From Terribacillus saccharophilus (GTDB lineage Bacteria > Bacillota > Bacilli > Bacillales > Amphibacillaceae), in NCBI RefSeq assembly GCF_002272075.1, contig NZ_NPBJ01000013.1:124001-188000 (forward strand): a stretch of DNA of 64,000 nucleotides, read 5' to 3'. The translations under genes were made by a program, and so were the position numbers. The notes beneath the pieces were generated by a model. That model did no database searches. It was not told where the DNA came from and saw only the letters and a program-made list of their open reading frames with translations. Below are positions 50,129-57,112 of the stretch, one piece after another. How positions within the stretch are numbered: the stretch's first letter is position 1; each line of letters begins with the position of its first letter.

Positions 50129-50374
50129 GCCCCGCATCAGCTGCTGCCAATGCGGGGCTAAAATGTAACTTTTCTATTGTAAGTAGAGGATACCTAATAC
50201 ATCCTCCTGCCGCGGTACTTGTTCCACATGGTAGTTTTCACTTAAACGATGCAATCCCTACCTCTATTGCATCCTCACGGCTCCTAGGCCGCTCCAGTCT
50301 GAATAAGTACTTCTAATTAAAACTATAGCAGAATGCCAATGATATTCGATAAAGTTACTCAAACATCGAATACG
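50129..50374 (-). ncRNA. Candidate structured noncoding RNA or leader, unknown class
   Basis: About 245 nt, leftward, between a good promoter (50381-50409) and a 9-bp GC-rich hairpin GCCCCGCAT/ATGCGGGGC (50129-50158). Inner stems: TATTCGAT/ATCGAATA, CGGC/GCCG, GATGCAA/TTGCATC, and GAGGAT/ATCCTC. GAGGAT occurs twice, so two pairings with the single ATCCTC are mutually exclusive. No credible reading frame with an RBS was found. The end hairpin has no T run, so it may be a leader that reads on to the metX S-box. It does not match a riboswitch class I know. Confidence 0.5.
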
Positions 50375-50380
50375 TTAACT

Positions 50381-50409
50381 ATCTTATCATGCTTTACAAT
50401 TATTGTCAA
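50381..50409 (-). promoter_or_regulatory. Promoter upstream of the unassigned RNA
   Basis: Leftward -35 TTGACA (perfect, 50404-50409), 17-bp spacer, -10 TAAGAT (50381-50386). Confidence 0.7.
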
Positions 50410-50556
50410 ACTTCCGATGCAGGACATCTTCGCAGCTATCTATCTATTCCCGTTGCAAAGAAGTACAAACCACCCCAAATTTCCCATTTGCCATAAATTC
50501 CGTCCTATTTTAGGTAACGCTTCATGACAAAAGCCCTGAAAACACTTACATGAGTT

Positions 50557-50573
50557 GGTCAGAAATATTCACG
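50557..50573. promoter_or_regulatory. GlnR/TnrA-type box before amtB
   Basis: GGTCA-N7-TCACG keeps the inner bases of the TGTNA-N7-TNACA consensus, with only the outermost positions changed. It lies about 40-50 bp upstream of the -35, an activator position that fits nitrogen-limited induction by TnrA. Confidence 0.6.
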
Positions 50574-50594
50574 TAAGATAACCTGACAAGTTTG

Positions 50595-50624
50595 TTACAT
50601 TTTTTTGCGTGACGCTTATATAAT
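50595..50624 (+). promoter_or_regulatory. Promoter of amtB-glnK
   Basis: -10 TATAAT (50619-50624, perfect) with an 18-bp spacer to a weak -35 TTACAT (50595-50600), consistent with need for an activator. Confidence 0.65.
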
Positions 50625-50678
50625 GAGTAAAGATTTAAATTTTCAAACAATTAAAGATAAACACAGGGGGTAGAGAAA

Positions 50679-51890
50679 ATGGATATGGCTAATACGGTAT
50701 TCATGTTTGTCGCAACCGTCTTAGTATGGTTGATGACACCAGCACTCGCACTCTTCTACGGCGGGTTAGTAAGAAGTAAGAACGTGCTGAGCACAGCGAT
50801 GCACAGCTTTACGACAATGGCAATTGTGTCGATCATCTGGATTATCATTGGCTTTTCCCTGGCGTTCTCACCAGGTAACGGAATTATTGGAGGCTTGGAT
50901 TTCTTCGGGCTTACTAATGTCGGTTTCGAGCCGGCTGAAGGACACACTATTCCATTCAATTTATTCATGATGTTCCAAATGACATTCGCGATTCTGACAA
51001 CTGCAATCGTGTCTGGCGCTTATGCAGAACGTATTCGTTTTCCTGCATTCATCTTATTTACAGTTCTATGGGTCCTTATCGTCTACTCCCCGCTTGCACA
51101 CTGGGTATGGGGCGGCGGCTGGATTGCGGAAATGGGCGCACTCGATTTCGCAGGCGGAAACGTTGTTCACATTTCTTCCGGTCTTGCAGGTTTGGTTGTT
51201 GCCATCGTCATTGGCAAACGAAAAAACGCCGGCTCAACTGCACCGCATAACCTGATCTTCACCTTGATTGGCGGCGCTTTGCTTTGGTTCGGCTGGTTCG
51301 GATTCAACGTCGGTAGTGAGCTTGCTTTCGATGATGTAGCAATGTATGCCTTCATCAATACGAATACTGCAGCTGCTTCTGGTGTACTAGGCTGGATGAT
51401 TATTGAATGGGCCATCAACAAAAAGCCGACACTATTGGGAGCGGTATCCGGTGCGATTGCCGGTCTTGTAGCAATCACTCCTGCTGCAGGTTTCGTCTCT
51501 CCAATTGCAAGCATTCCTATCGGTTTCATTGGCGGTATCGTTTGTTTCTGGGGCGTTGGCTGGCTGAAACAAAAGCTTGGTTACGATGACGCACTAGATG
51601 CCTTTGGTCTGCACGCTATCGGCGGTACGTGGGGCGGCATCGCAACTGGCTTGTTCGCTAGCGATTCCATTAATGCAATTGTTGAGCACAACGGTCTTTT
51701 CTACGGCGGCGGTATTGATTTATTATGGAGACAGGTAGTTGCCATCATCGCGACATTCGCCTTTGTCGGCGTGGTGACATTTATCCTGATTACAATCGTC
51801 AACCTCATCTTCAAAGCACGTGCTACAGATGATGAAGAAGCAAAAGGTTTGGATCTGACAATGCACGGCGAGCGCGCTTACCAGGATTAA
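50679..51890 (+). CDS. amtB: Ammonium transporter
   Basis: Trimeric ammonium channel of the Amt family, 403 aa with 11 membrane helices (called nrgA in B. subtilis). Motifs: ALALFYGGLVRSKNVLS, GAYAERIRFPAF, SPLAHWVWGGGWIAEMGALDFAGGNVVH with the first pore His region, FNVGSELA, and DALDAFGLHAIGGTWGG with the second. No cleavable signal peptide is obvious. Twenty bp ahead of glnK, the usual partner. Confidence 0.96.
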   Translation: MDMANTVFMFVATVLVWLMTPALALFYGGLVRSKNVLSTAMHSFTTMAIVSIIWIIIGFSLAFSPGNGIIGGLDFFGLTNVGFEPAEGHTIPFNLFMMFQMTFAILTTAIVSGAYAERIRFPAFILFTVLWVLIVYSPLAHWVWGGGWIAEMGALDFAGGNVVHISSGLAGLVVAIVIGKRKNAGSTAPHNLIFTLIGGALLWFGWFGFNVGSELAFDDVAMYAFINTNTAAASGVLGWMIIEWAINKKPTLLGAVSGAIAGLVAITPAAGFVSPIASIPIGFIGGIVCFWGVGWLKQKLGYDDALDAFGLHAIGGTWGGIATGLFASDSINAIVEHNGLFYGGGIDLLWRQVVAIIATFAFVGVVTFILITIVNLIFKARATDDEEAKGLDLTMHGERAYQD

Positions 51891-51910
51891 ACTATAAGGA
51901 GGAACGGTAT

Positions 51911-52261
51911 ATGAGTGACATGTTCAAGGTTGAGATTATCACTAGGAACTCAGCAGATCTTGAAGCATTCAAAATGAAAATGGCTGAAATCGGAGTATCA
52001 GGCATGACTTTCTCCCATGTACAAGGATGCGGTCTAGAGGAAGGCTACACAGAGCTATACCGCGGTGTCAAGAAAGTGCAGAATGTATTCGATCGGCTTA
52101 AGATTGAGATTGTCGTCAGTGCAGTTCCAGTCGATGATGTCATCAAAGCAGCTACTAGTGCACTCCATACTGGGAAAGCTGGTGACGGAAAGATATTCGT
52201 CTATCCTATCCAACAAACGATTGATATTAATACAGGTAAACAAGGCCCTGCAGCCTTGTAA
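51911..52261 (+). CDS. glnK: Nitrogen regulatory PII-like protein
   Basis: 116-aa trimeric signal protein that docks on AmtB and responds to ATP/ADP and 2-oxoglutarate (nrgB in B. subtilis). It shows FKVEIITRNSADLEAF, the T-loop region GYTELYRGVKK, VEIVVS-like IEIVVSAVPV, and GDGKIFVYPIQQTIDINTG. The residue matching the uridylylated Tyr51 of enteric PII is Lys, as expected in Firmicutes, which lack uridylylation. RBS AGGAGG. Confidence 0.95.
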   Translation: MSDMFKVEIITRNSADLEAFKMKMAEIGVSGMTFSHVQGCGLEEGYTELYRGVKKVQNVFDRLKIEIVVSAVPVDDVIKAATSALHTGKAGDGKIFVYPIQQTIDINTGKQGPAAL

Positions 52262-52290
52262 AAAAAGCGCTCCTTTTAGGGGCGCTTTTT
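52262..52290 (+). terminator. Terminator after glnK
   Basis: AAAAAGCGCTCC/GGGGCGCTTTTT stem with a 5-nt loop (one G-U) and T run, directly after the stop. Confidence 0.9.
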
Positions 52291-52300
52291 CGATGTAAAA

Positions 52301-52324
52301 AGCCAGCCTAATTTCAGGCTGGCT
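52301..52324 (-). terminator. Leftward terminator of the small-protein operon
   Basis: Nine-bp perfect stem AGCCAGCCT/AGGCTGGCT with a 6-nt loop and T run leftward. It ends the operon at 53087-52446. Confidence 0.85.
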
Positions 52325-52335
52325 AGGAGAAGAAC

Positions 52336-52458
52336 ATGAGCAGACTCGTAACATTAGGGCGATTGTTCTCATATTATACAGCAGATAGCTATAGCAGCAA
52401 TCCCGCCTTTGGCAGCCGCGCCTGGCGGGATGCTTTTTTATATCACTATTTTATTTGA
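52336..52458 (+). CDS. Possible 40-aa small protein
   Basis: ATG preceded by AGGAGA at a 5-nt distance. It encodes MSRLVTLGRLFSYYTADSYS followed by SNPAFGSRAWRDAFLYHYFI. The frame runs through a terminator-like hairpin (52397-52433) and over the end of the gene on the other strand, so it may be chance. No family is recognised. Confidence 0.2.
   Translation: MSRLVTLGRLFSYYTADSYSSNPAFGSRAWRDAFLYHYFI
52397..52439 (+). terminator. Second rightward terminator after glnK
   Basis: TCCCGCC/GGCGGGA stem with an outer GCA/TGC and six T on the rightward strand. Confidence 0.7.
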
Positions 52459-52736
52459 TAGATTTTAGCTGTTTCCGGATCATTATCATGATTACCATTA
52501 AGTTGTAAATCATCATACACGAGATTCTTCAAATTTTGTACGGCATTGTTAAATTCATGTTCTGATACTTGTTTTGTTGCAAGCAAGGAACAAAGCATTG
52601 CATATGCAATCGGCATAGTATCTACTTCTACTTTGACATCAACATCTGAATTTCCGCTATGTGCAACTTGGGATTGGTTATCGTTTCTGCTGCCTGAGAA
52701 AGGATTTTTATTTTCGTATTTTCTAATATAGCTCAT
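52446..52736 (-). CDS. Small protein of unknown function with DVDVKVEVD motif
   Basis: 96 aa. A polar N-terminus (NPFSGSRNDNQSQ) is followed by SDVDVKVEVDTMPIAYAMLCSLLATKQVSEHEFNNAVQNLKNLV and an Asn/Asp-rich tail. I do not recognise the family. The alternating acidic-Val strand is shared with the next gene, 18 bp upstream in the same operon, suggesting the two proteins act together. The style (small, charged, repeat strands) resembles spore-coat or surface proteins, but that is only a guess. RBS AAGGAGAAG. Confidence 0.8.
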   Translation of the reverse strand: MSYIRKYENKNPFSGSRNDNQSQVAHSGNSDVDVKVEVDTMPIAYAMLCSLLATKQVSEHEFNNAVQNLKNLVYDDLQLNGNHDNDPETAKIYQIK

Positions 52737-52754
52737 TATTCTTCTCCTTTTTAA

Positions 52755-53087
52755 TTAATATTCGAAATCGTCGTCCCACTTATCATCTTTGTCGCATTTA
52801 TCGTCTTTCTTGTGGTCGTGTTTTTTGCATTTGTCGTGCTTGTCGTGCTTGTCATCTCCATCGTATTCATTATCAAATTCAACTTCATCATTTGCTGTTG
52901 CTTTAACTCTTACGTGCACATGGGAAATACCAGCTTTATAAACTTTTGCGATGTTGATGTTTTTTGATTTGCTTTCTGATTCTACGGATTCTTCTTCTAC
53001 ATTTACATCAACATCTAATCCTCCATTTCCATTTGATGGAGAATGACCGCCTTTCTTTTTACCTCTTCCGTTCCAATGTTTACCCAT
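52755..53087 (-). CDS. Small protein with Lys/Asp/His/Cys-rich tail, unknown function
   Basis: 110 aa. A basic, Gly-rich start (GKHWNGRGKKKGGHSPSNG), then LDVDVNVEEESVESESKSKN and VYKAGISHVHVRVKATANDEVEF, and a C-terminal 40 residues made almost only of Asp, Lys, His with two Cys (DKHDKHDKCKKHDHKKDDKC). The tail could bind metal ions or polyanions. ATG 53087 has AAGGAGG upstream; the frame is open much further but without an RBS. A CATA-N3-TA element (53152-53144 leftward), like a SigK -10, lies about 60 bp upstream, a weak hint of mother-cell expression. Confidence 0.8.
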   Translation of the reverse strand: MGKHWNGRGKKKGGHSPSNGNGGLDVDVNVEEESVESESKSKNINIAKVYKAGISHVHVRVKATANDEVEFDNEYDGDDKHDKHDKCKKHDHKKDDKCDKDDKWDDDFEY

Positions 53088-53221
53088 TAGAAATTCCTCC
53101 TTGTTGTTTGTAATCAGCTTACAGTTATAAGTTATGCATGGTATATCGTATGTGTATGGTGAATATGTCCAGGGGCAAACATGGAATTTGATGATATAGT
53201 GGAGAAAAGGAGGAGTGCACG

Positions 53222-53776
53222 ATGACTTTTGATTATGTGGCATGTGCAAATGGCATTTCAATACGCCCACTGCGTAAAAAGGATTACACAAAATGGTTCA
53301 GCGGTTTCAGCAGACGTAAGCTGTCTCAGCATACTCATGATCCAGGGCTGCTCGACATGACGGATTGTACAGACTCATGGTTTGCTGCTTTAGTGGACAA
53401 GCATCAGCAGCTCGCTGCTGATGACAAAGCTTATATTTTTGCTGTATTCAGGGTGGCGGATGGCGCACATCTTGGCATGATTGATTTTTCTACATTAGCA
53501 CGTGATCACTTTCAGTGGGGAAGGATCGGCTATACGATCCATAATCAATACTGGGGAAAAGGCTATGGCAAGGCCGCAGTCCGTTTGGCACTTGATACAG
53601 CAATCTCTCAGCTTCACTATCAGCGGATCGAGGCCCATATTAATTTGGATAATCCGCAATCAATTGCCCTTGCAAAAAGCGTTGGCATGCATTATGAATG
53701 CATTCGCAAAGGCTTTATTTTTGAAAACGGACAATGGACAGACCACCTCGTTTTTATCCATTCAACACAAAAATGA
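53222..53776 (+). CDS. GNAT N-acetyltransferase (RimJ/RimL type)
   Basis: 184 aa. ISIRPLRKKDYTKWF-type start, HLGMIDFSTLARDHFQWGRIGYTIHNQYWGKGYGKAAVRLALD with the acetyl-CoA loop, and IEAHINLDNPQSIALAKSVGMHYEC, the usual RimJ-like end. It acetylates an amino group of an unknown substrate, possibly a ribosomal or other protein N-terminus. RBS AAGGAGG. Divergent from the small-protein operon. Confidence 0.9.
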   Translation: MTFDYVACANGISIRPLRKKDYTKWFSGFSRRKLSQHTHDPGLLDMTDCTDSWFAALVDKHQQLAADDKAYIFAVFRVADGAHLGMIDFSTLARDHFQWGRIGYTIHNQYWGKGYGKAAVRLALDTAISQLHYQRIEAHINLDNPQSIALAKSVGMHYECIRKGFIFENGQWTDHLVFIHSTQK

Positions 53777-53798
53777 CGGGCTTCTGCTGAAGCCCGTC
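53775..53798. terminator. Bidirectional terminator between GNAT and lipoprotein genes
   Basis: Nine-bp perfect stem GACGGGCTT/AAGCCCGTC with a 6-nt loop; the T run is on the leftward strand. Confidence 0.8.
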
Positions 53799-53805
53799 GA
53801 ATCGG

Positions 53806-54132
53806 TTACTTATTTTCTTCCTCATATTCCCTTGTCAGGTTCTCTGCTTCTTCCGGCATCCCATCATGACGCTCATAATTATCTTCATCTACTTCCTCAT
53901 ATACTGCCTGTTGCTCTTCACCAGCAGAATTATCATAACGGATTTCTACATACCCGCCATCCGCATATACATAAAAATTAGTAGTGTCACGAGTCAGATT
54001 CACATCATCCCCTATGTCAGAAAGATGCTCGTTCTCTAATTCTATTACTTGTTCAATCTCGGGATCATATTGTGACCCACATGCAGAGAGGATTAGTAAC
54101 AAAATAGGAAAGGTTAAGAATAGTTTTTTCAT
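53806..54132 (-). CDS. Small secreted lipoprotein, cystatin-like fold suspected
   Basis: 108 aa. Signal peptide KKLFLTFPILLLILSAC with a clear lipobox Cys, then an acidic domain: EIEQVIELENEHLSDIG, TTNFYVYADGGYVEIRYDN and a Glu-rich end. The pattern is like the small DUF4467 cystatin-fold lipoproteins of Firmicutes. Anchored on the outer face of the membrane; function unknown. RBS GGAGGT. Confidence 0.85.
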   Translation of the reverse strand: MKKLFLTFPILLLILSACGSQYDPEIEQVIELENEHLSDIGDDVNLTRDTTNFYVYADGGYVEIRYDNSAGEEQQAVYEEVDEDNYERHDGMPEEAENLTREYEEENK

Positions 54133-54190
54133 GAGTAGACCTCCATCAACAACTTTTACTATCTATTAGCCTATTTGTTACTTCATTAAA

Positions 54191-54475
54191 CTATTTGTCT
54201 GGCGGATGTTTTCTTGAGGAGAACGAATTATACAGACCAGCACTTGCCAGTCCAGCAAGGCCGCCTGCCCAAAGCCTTGCTGTGAGCTCAAAGTCTGTAA
54301 ACGGATATGCTGCAGCTCCTAGCACTGCACCGACAACGAGGCTAAGCAATGCATGATAGGGTAGCAATCGGGGAAGACTCCGCTTCAGCAGTTCCATTAA
54401 TGCAGTCACAATTGGGGCAAGGATCGTCGAAAATACCAGCACTTGATACATCGTTTCATTTTGAATCGGATCCAT
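54191..54475 (-). CDS. Holin-like membrane protein
   Basis: 94 aa with three hydrophobic segments: VLVFSTILAPIVTALMELLK, LLSLVVGAVLGAAAYPF and LWAGGLAGLASAGLYN, and a short charged tail. This is the layout of the holin superfamily V (phage holin 5_2). No endolysin or phage gene is near, so it is an orphan; it may be a phage remnant or a cell-encoded holin used in lysis or spore release. ATG 54475 (MDPIQNE) has GGGAGGTG upstream. Confidence 0.75.
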   Translation of the reverse strand: MDPIQNETMYQVLVFSTILAPIVTALMELLKRSLPRLLPYHALLSLVVGAVLGAAAYPFTDFELTARLWAGGLAGLASAGLYNSFSSRKHPPDK

Positions 54476-54546
54476 ATGTAACACCTCCCTCTTGTACTGC
54501 ATAATATGCGGACAAGAAGTGGCATGCTGACGACAGCAACCTAAAT

Positions 54547-54577
54547 AAAAAGACGTCAGGCAGCAGCCTGTACGTCT
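54547..54577 (-). terminator. Terminator after the manganese catalase gene
   Basis: AGACGT-CAGGC pairs with GCCTG-t-ACGTCT around a 4-nt loop; leftward T run. Confidence 0.85.
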
Positions 54578-54584
54578 GACATAA

Positions 54585-55421
54585 TTACATCATTGATTTT
54601 GGCGGCGTATCATGAAAGAGAAATGGTGCCGGCTTGAGCTTTGGTGCACCTGCAAACGGTTCTGGCTCCGCTACGTAATTGAACTGACCTCTGCCGTCCA
54701 TACTCGGTCCGCTTGCCCAACGACCTTTTGAGCTTGCATCGCCTCGTGAGAAGTTGAATAGTGTATATGCAACTTCGCTCTTCTCCAGTTTTCTCGGGAA
54801 CGTCGTAGGTACGACAATATCCCCTTCACGCTCTTCTAGTTCTTTAATTGCAGCAATCCATTGATTCTGGTGCATTGTATCCCTCGCGATAAGGAAAGAC
54901 AGCATATCTCGTACACCAGGATCATCTGTCATTCCATAAAGGCGTGTCACTTGCAGACGCCCTTGGGATTCGGCATTCAAATTTGCCCGGAAGTCAGCAA
55001 GGAGATTTCCACTAGAGATAATATATTTAGCATTCCAAGGATAACCTGCTGCATCCGCTGCCATAGCTCCAAGGCCAGCTACAATTCCATGTTGCGGGTT
55101 CGATCCCCCTATAATAGCATTCAGTGCGGGATCTGATTCATAAGCGTTCTTCTGATCCTCGAAAGGGGCGTCATCCAGAAGCCTCGCTATCATTGTAGCG
55201 AGCATCTCCACATGAGCCATCTCCTCAGTGCCTGTATCAAAGAGAAGATCTCTATATTTATCCTCCGCTCCTCTTGTGTTCATCCCCTGCATCAAATATT
55301 GCATCATAACGCTGATTTCACCGTACTGTCCGCCCAATACTTCCTGCAGCTGTCTTGCGAAAACCGGATCCGGCTTTGATGGCTTCGCGTGATATTGCAG
55401 TTCTTTGATGTGAAAAAACAT
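54585..55421 (-). CDS. Manganese (non-haem) catalase
   Basis: Ferritin-like dimanganese catalase, 278 aa. Metal ligands: Glu in YGEISVMMQYLMQG, Glu and His in TEEMAHVEM, Glu in NAESQGRLQ and His in DTMHQNQW. It carries the long C-terminal tail (KSEVAYTLFNFSRGDAS to the end) of full-length Mn catalases. ATG 55421 (MFFHIKEL) has GAGGTGGG upstream. With the haem catalase at the window start, the genome has two unrelated catalase types. Related proteins occur in spore coats (CotJC), but CotJC is shorter. Confidence 0.93.
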   Translation of the reverse strand: MFFHIKELQYHAKPSKPDPVFARQLQEVLGGQYGEISVMMQYLMQGMNTRGAEDKYRDLLFDTGTEEMAHVEMLATMIARLLDDAPFEDQKNAYESDPALNAIIGGSNPQHGIVAGLGAMAADAAGYPWNAKYIISSGNLLADFRANLNAESQGRLQVTRLYGMTDDPGVRDMLSFLIARDTMHQNQWIAAIKELEEREGDIVVPTTFPRKLEKSEVAYTLFNFSRGDASSKGRWASGPSMDGRGQFNYVAEPEPFAGAPKLKPAPFLFHDTPPKSMM

Positions 55422-55568
55422 ACGCTTCCCACCTCTTTCGTTTTTATCCAACGCAGAATTATATGAGCGTCGGAACGAAAGTATGCATGTGCTTACCCAT
55501 AAGGAACATACAACTTGGAAGAAAACTATAAACTTGCTTGTAACTATGAAAATAGGTAAATACGGATA

Positions 55569-56774
55569 TTAGTTCTCCATTATTGATTCCTGCTGATTGT
55601 TACTTTTCCATATGAAGGTAATTGCGAGACCAATAATTAAAATCACCGCCGAAAATAGATATGGATAGTGAATGTTTATATCGAATAATATTCCACCAAG
55701 TGCAGGACCAATTATATTACCTAAACTTGTATATGTTGAATTCATTCCAGCTACAAAACCTTGCTCCTTGCCCGCAGTTCTTGATAGAAATGTTGTCAAT
55801 GCCGGACGCAGCAGATCAAATGCAAGGAAGATAAAACACGTTACTGTCAGAACTAATAGGAAGCTAGAAATCACGGTCGAAACAACTGCTAAAACACCGC
55901 CGATAATCAAGCATAGCTGTATCAACTTCTTTTCTCCCATAACATCGACCATTTTTCCGAACAGCAGCACCTGTACAATTACACCAAAGATTGAACTAAC
56001 AGTAATGATTAACGCTATGTCTTTTGGCGTAAATCCAAACTTGTGATCAGAAAACAGACTGAACACAGTTTCATATGCTGACAAACCGAATGCGAGGACA
56101 AACACAATAAAAAACGCAATGAAGTAGATTGGATTCAATGATTTTTTCAAGTCACCCAGGAAACTAGTCCCCTTTTTACTGGCTGCAATTTCAGCCAGCT
56201 GTTCCTTGGACAATGGCTCTTTTAGTATGAAAACAGATAATAAGCAAGCTAAAAATGCGATGACTGCCGCAACATAAAATGGCATTCGAATCCCATATTC
56301 AGCAATGTAACCACCAAGACCCGGTCCTATGATAAAACCTGTACTAATAGCGGCAGACAAATACCCCATCGCTTTCGGACGATCCTTATTTGTAGTGATA
56401 TCTGCTACATATGCAGTAACACCAGGCATAATGAAGGAAGCACTAATTCCTCCAAGGATTCTTGATAGGTAAAGTAAAGATACATGTGTTGCCAAGCCGA
56501 AAATCAGCTCAGAAACGGCAAAAAGAAATAAACCTGCTGTAATGAGTTTCTTTCTGCCATAACGATCCACCCAGCGTCCTGCAAATGGAGACATGACCAA
56601 TTGCGCCCCTGCGAATGCAGCGACAAGATAACCCATCGTCTTACCTGATAAGTGCATAATATCCATGAATGACGGCATGACAGGAATGATAAGCCCCATC
56701 CCTAAAAATGCGATAAATAAATTGCTTAATAAAATAATTAATACGGATTTTTGTTCTTTTATTGGCTTCTTCAA
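55569..56774 (-). CDS. MFS multidrug exporter (Bmr/NorA-like DHA1)
   Basis: Proton-coupled exporter, 401 aa with 12 membrane helices. FLGMGLIIPVMPSFM, the motif A loop GRWVDRYGRKK, and motif C GFIIGPGLGGYIAEYG mark a drug:H+ antiporter. The start is TTG 56774 with AAAGGAG 9 nt upstream. The 105-nt leader holds two very short frames (MNYFV and MVK) and three GTTAA repeats over the predicted transcription start, hints of regulated expression. The substrate is unknown. Confidence 0.88.
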   Translation of the reverse strand: MKKPIKEQKSVLIILLSNLFIAFLGMGLIIPVMPSFMDIMHLSGKTMGYLVAAFAGAQLVMSPFAGRWVDRYGRKKLITAGLFLFAVSELIFGLATHVSLLYLSRILGGISASFIMPGVTAYVADITTNKDRPKAMGYLSAAISTGFIIGPGLGGYIAEYGIRMPFYVAAVIAFLACLLSVFILKEPLSKEQLAEIAASKKGTSFLGDLKKSLNPIYFIAFFIVFVLAFGLSAYETVFSLFSDHKFGFTPKDIALIITVSSIFGVIVQVLLFGKMVDVMGEKKLIQLCLIIGGVLAVVSTVISSFLLVLTVTCFIFLAFDLLRPALTTFLSRTAGKEQGFVAGMNSTYTSLGNIIGPALGGILFDINIHYPYLFSAVILIIGLAITFIWKSNNQQESIMEN

Positions 56775-56857
56775 AACTCATTTCTCCTTTTGCTACAGAA
56801 CTACGGGAAGCTCACTTAACCATTTATGCTTAACTAAACAAAATAGTTCATACAAAA

Positions 56858-56872
56858 GTTAAGTTAAGTTAA
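56858..56872. repeat. Three tandem GTTAA repeats at the MFS promoter
   Basis: GTTAAGTTAAGTTAA lies just downstream of the predicted -10 of the exporter gene. It could be an operator for a MarR/TetR-type regulator; no such gene is adjacent. Confidence 0.6.
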
Positions 56873-56885
56873 TTAATCTATACTC

Positions 56886-56913
56886 ATTATAATTGTTTAC
56901 TTTGCTTTGTAAA
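56886..56913 (-). promoter_or_regulatory. Promoter of the MFS exporter gene
   Basis: Leftward -35 TTTACA (56908-56913), 16-bp spacer, -10 TATAAT (56886-56891, perfect). The rest of the 338-bp gap 56775-57112 holds the leader and the terminator of the next operon. Confidence 0.75.
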
Positions 56914-56989
56914 GCAGTAAAAATAGCTTCCTAGCAAAATCGGCTATCACTTGATTATTTTGATAAGACGCAAACGACTTTCCGCAATA

Positions 56990-57024
56990 AAAATAGCAAG
57001 GCTGGCAACTGCCAAAACCTTGCT
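56990..57024 (-). terminator. Terminator of the CoA-transferase operon
   Basis: AGCAAGG/CCTTGCT with an inner TGGCA/TGCCA; a T-rich tail leftward. Confidence 0.85.
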
Positions 57025-57112
57025 GATTAAATTTCTGCAGCAGTCAATATCCAGTTCTCTAACGCAATCTGTTTCCGCCGCCGTTGTAGTATATTTGAAT
57101 CAGGCAACTACT

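Noticed and set aside
50129-50374. T-box leader (a TACCGCGG string resembles the end of the T-box motif)
   Set aside because: The GGTGG part is absent, the antiterminator partner is not evident and no T run follows the last hairpin. The resemblance is too short to call.
50129-50374. Lysine, cobalamin, glycine, SRP or 6S RNA
   Set aside because: Checked by eye against the conserved cores I know (for example the SRP GGAAGG loop and the B12 box); none is present.
50333-50527. 64-codon rightward frame in the metX-amtB gap
   Set aside because: No RBS, overlaps a good leftward promoter, composition unlike a protein.
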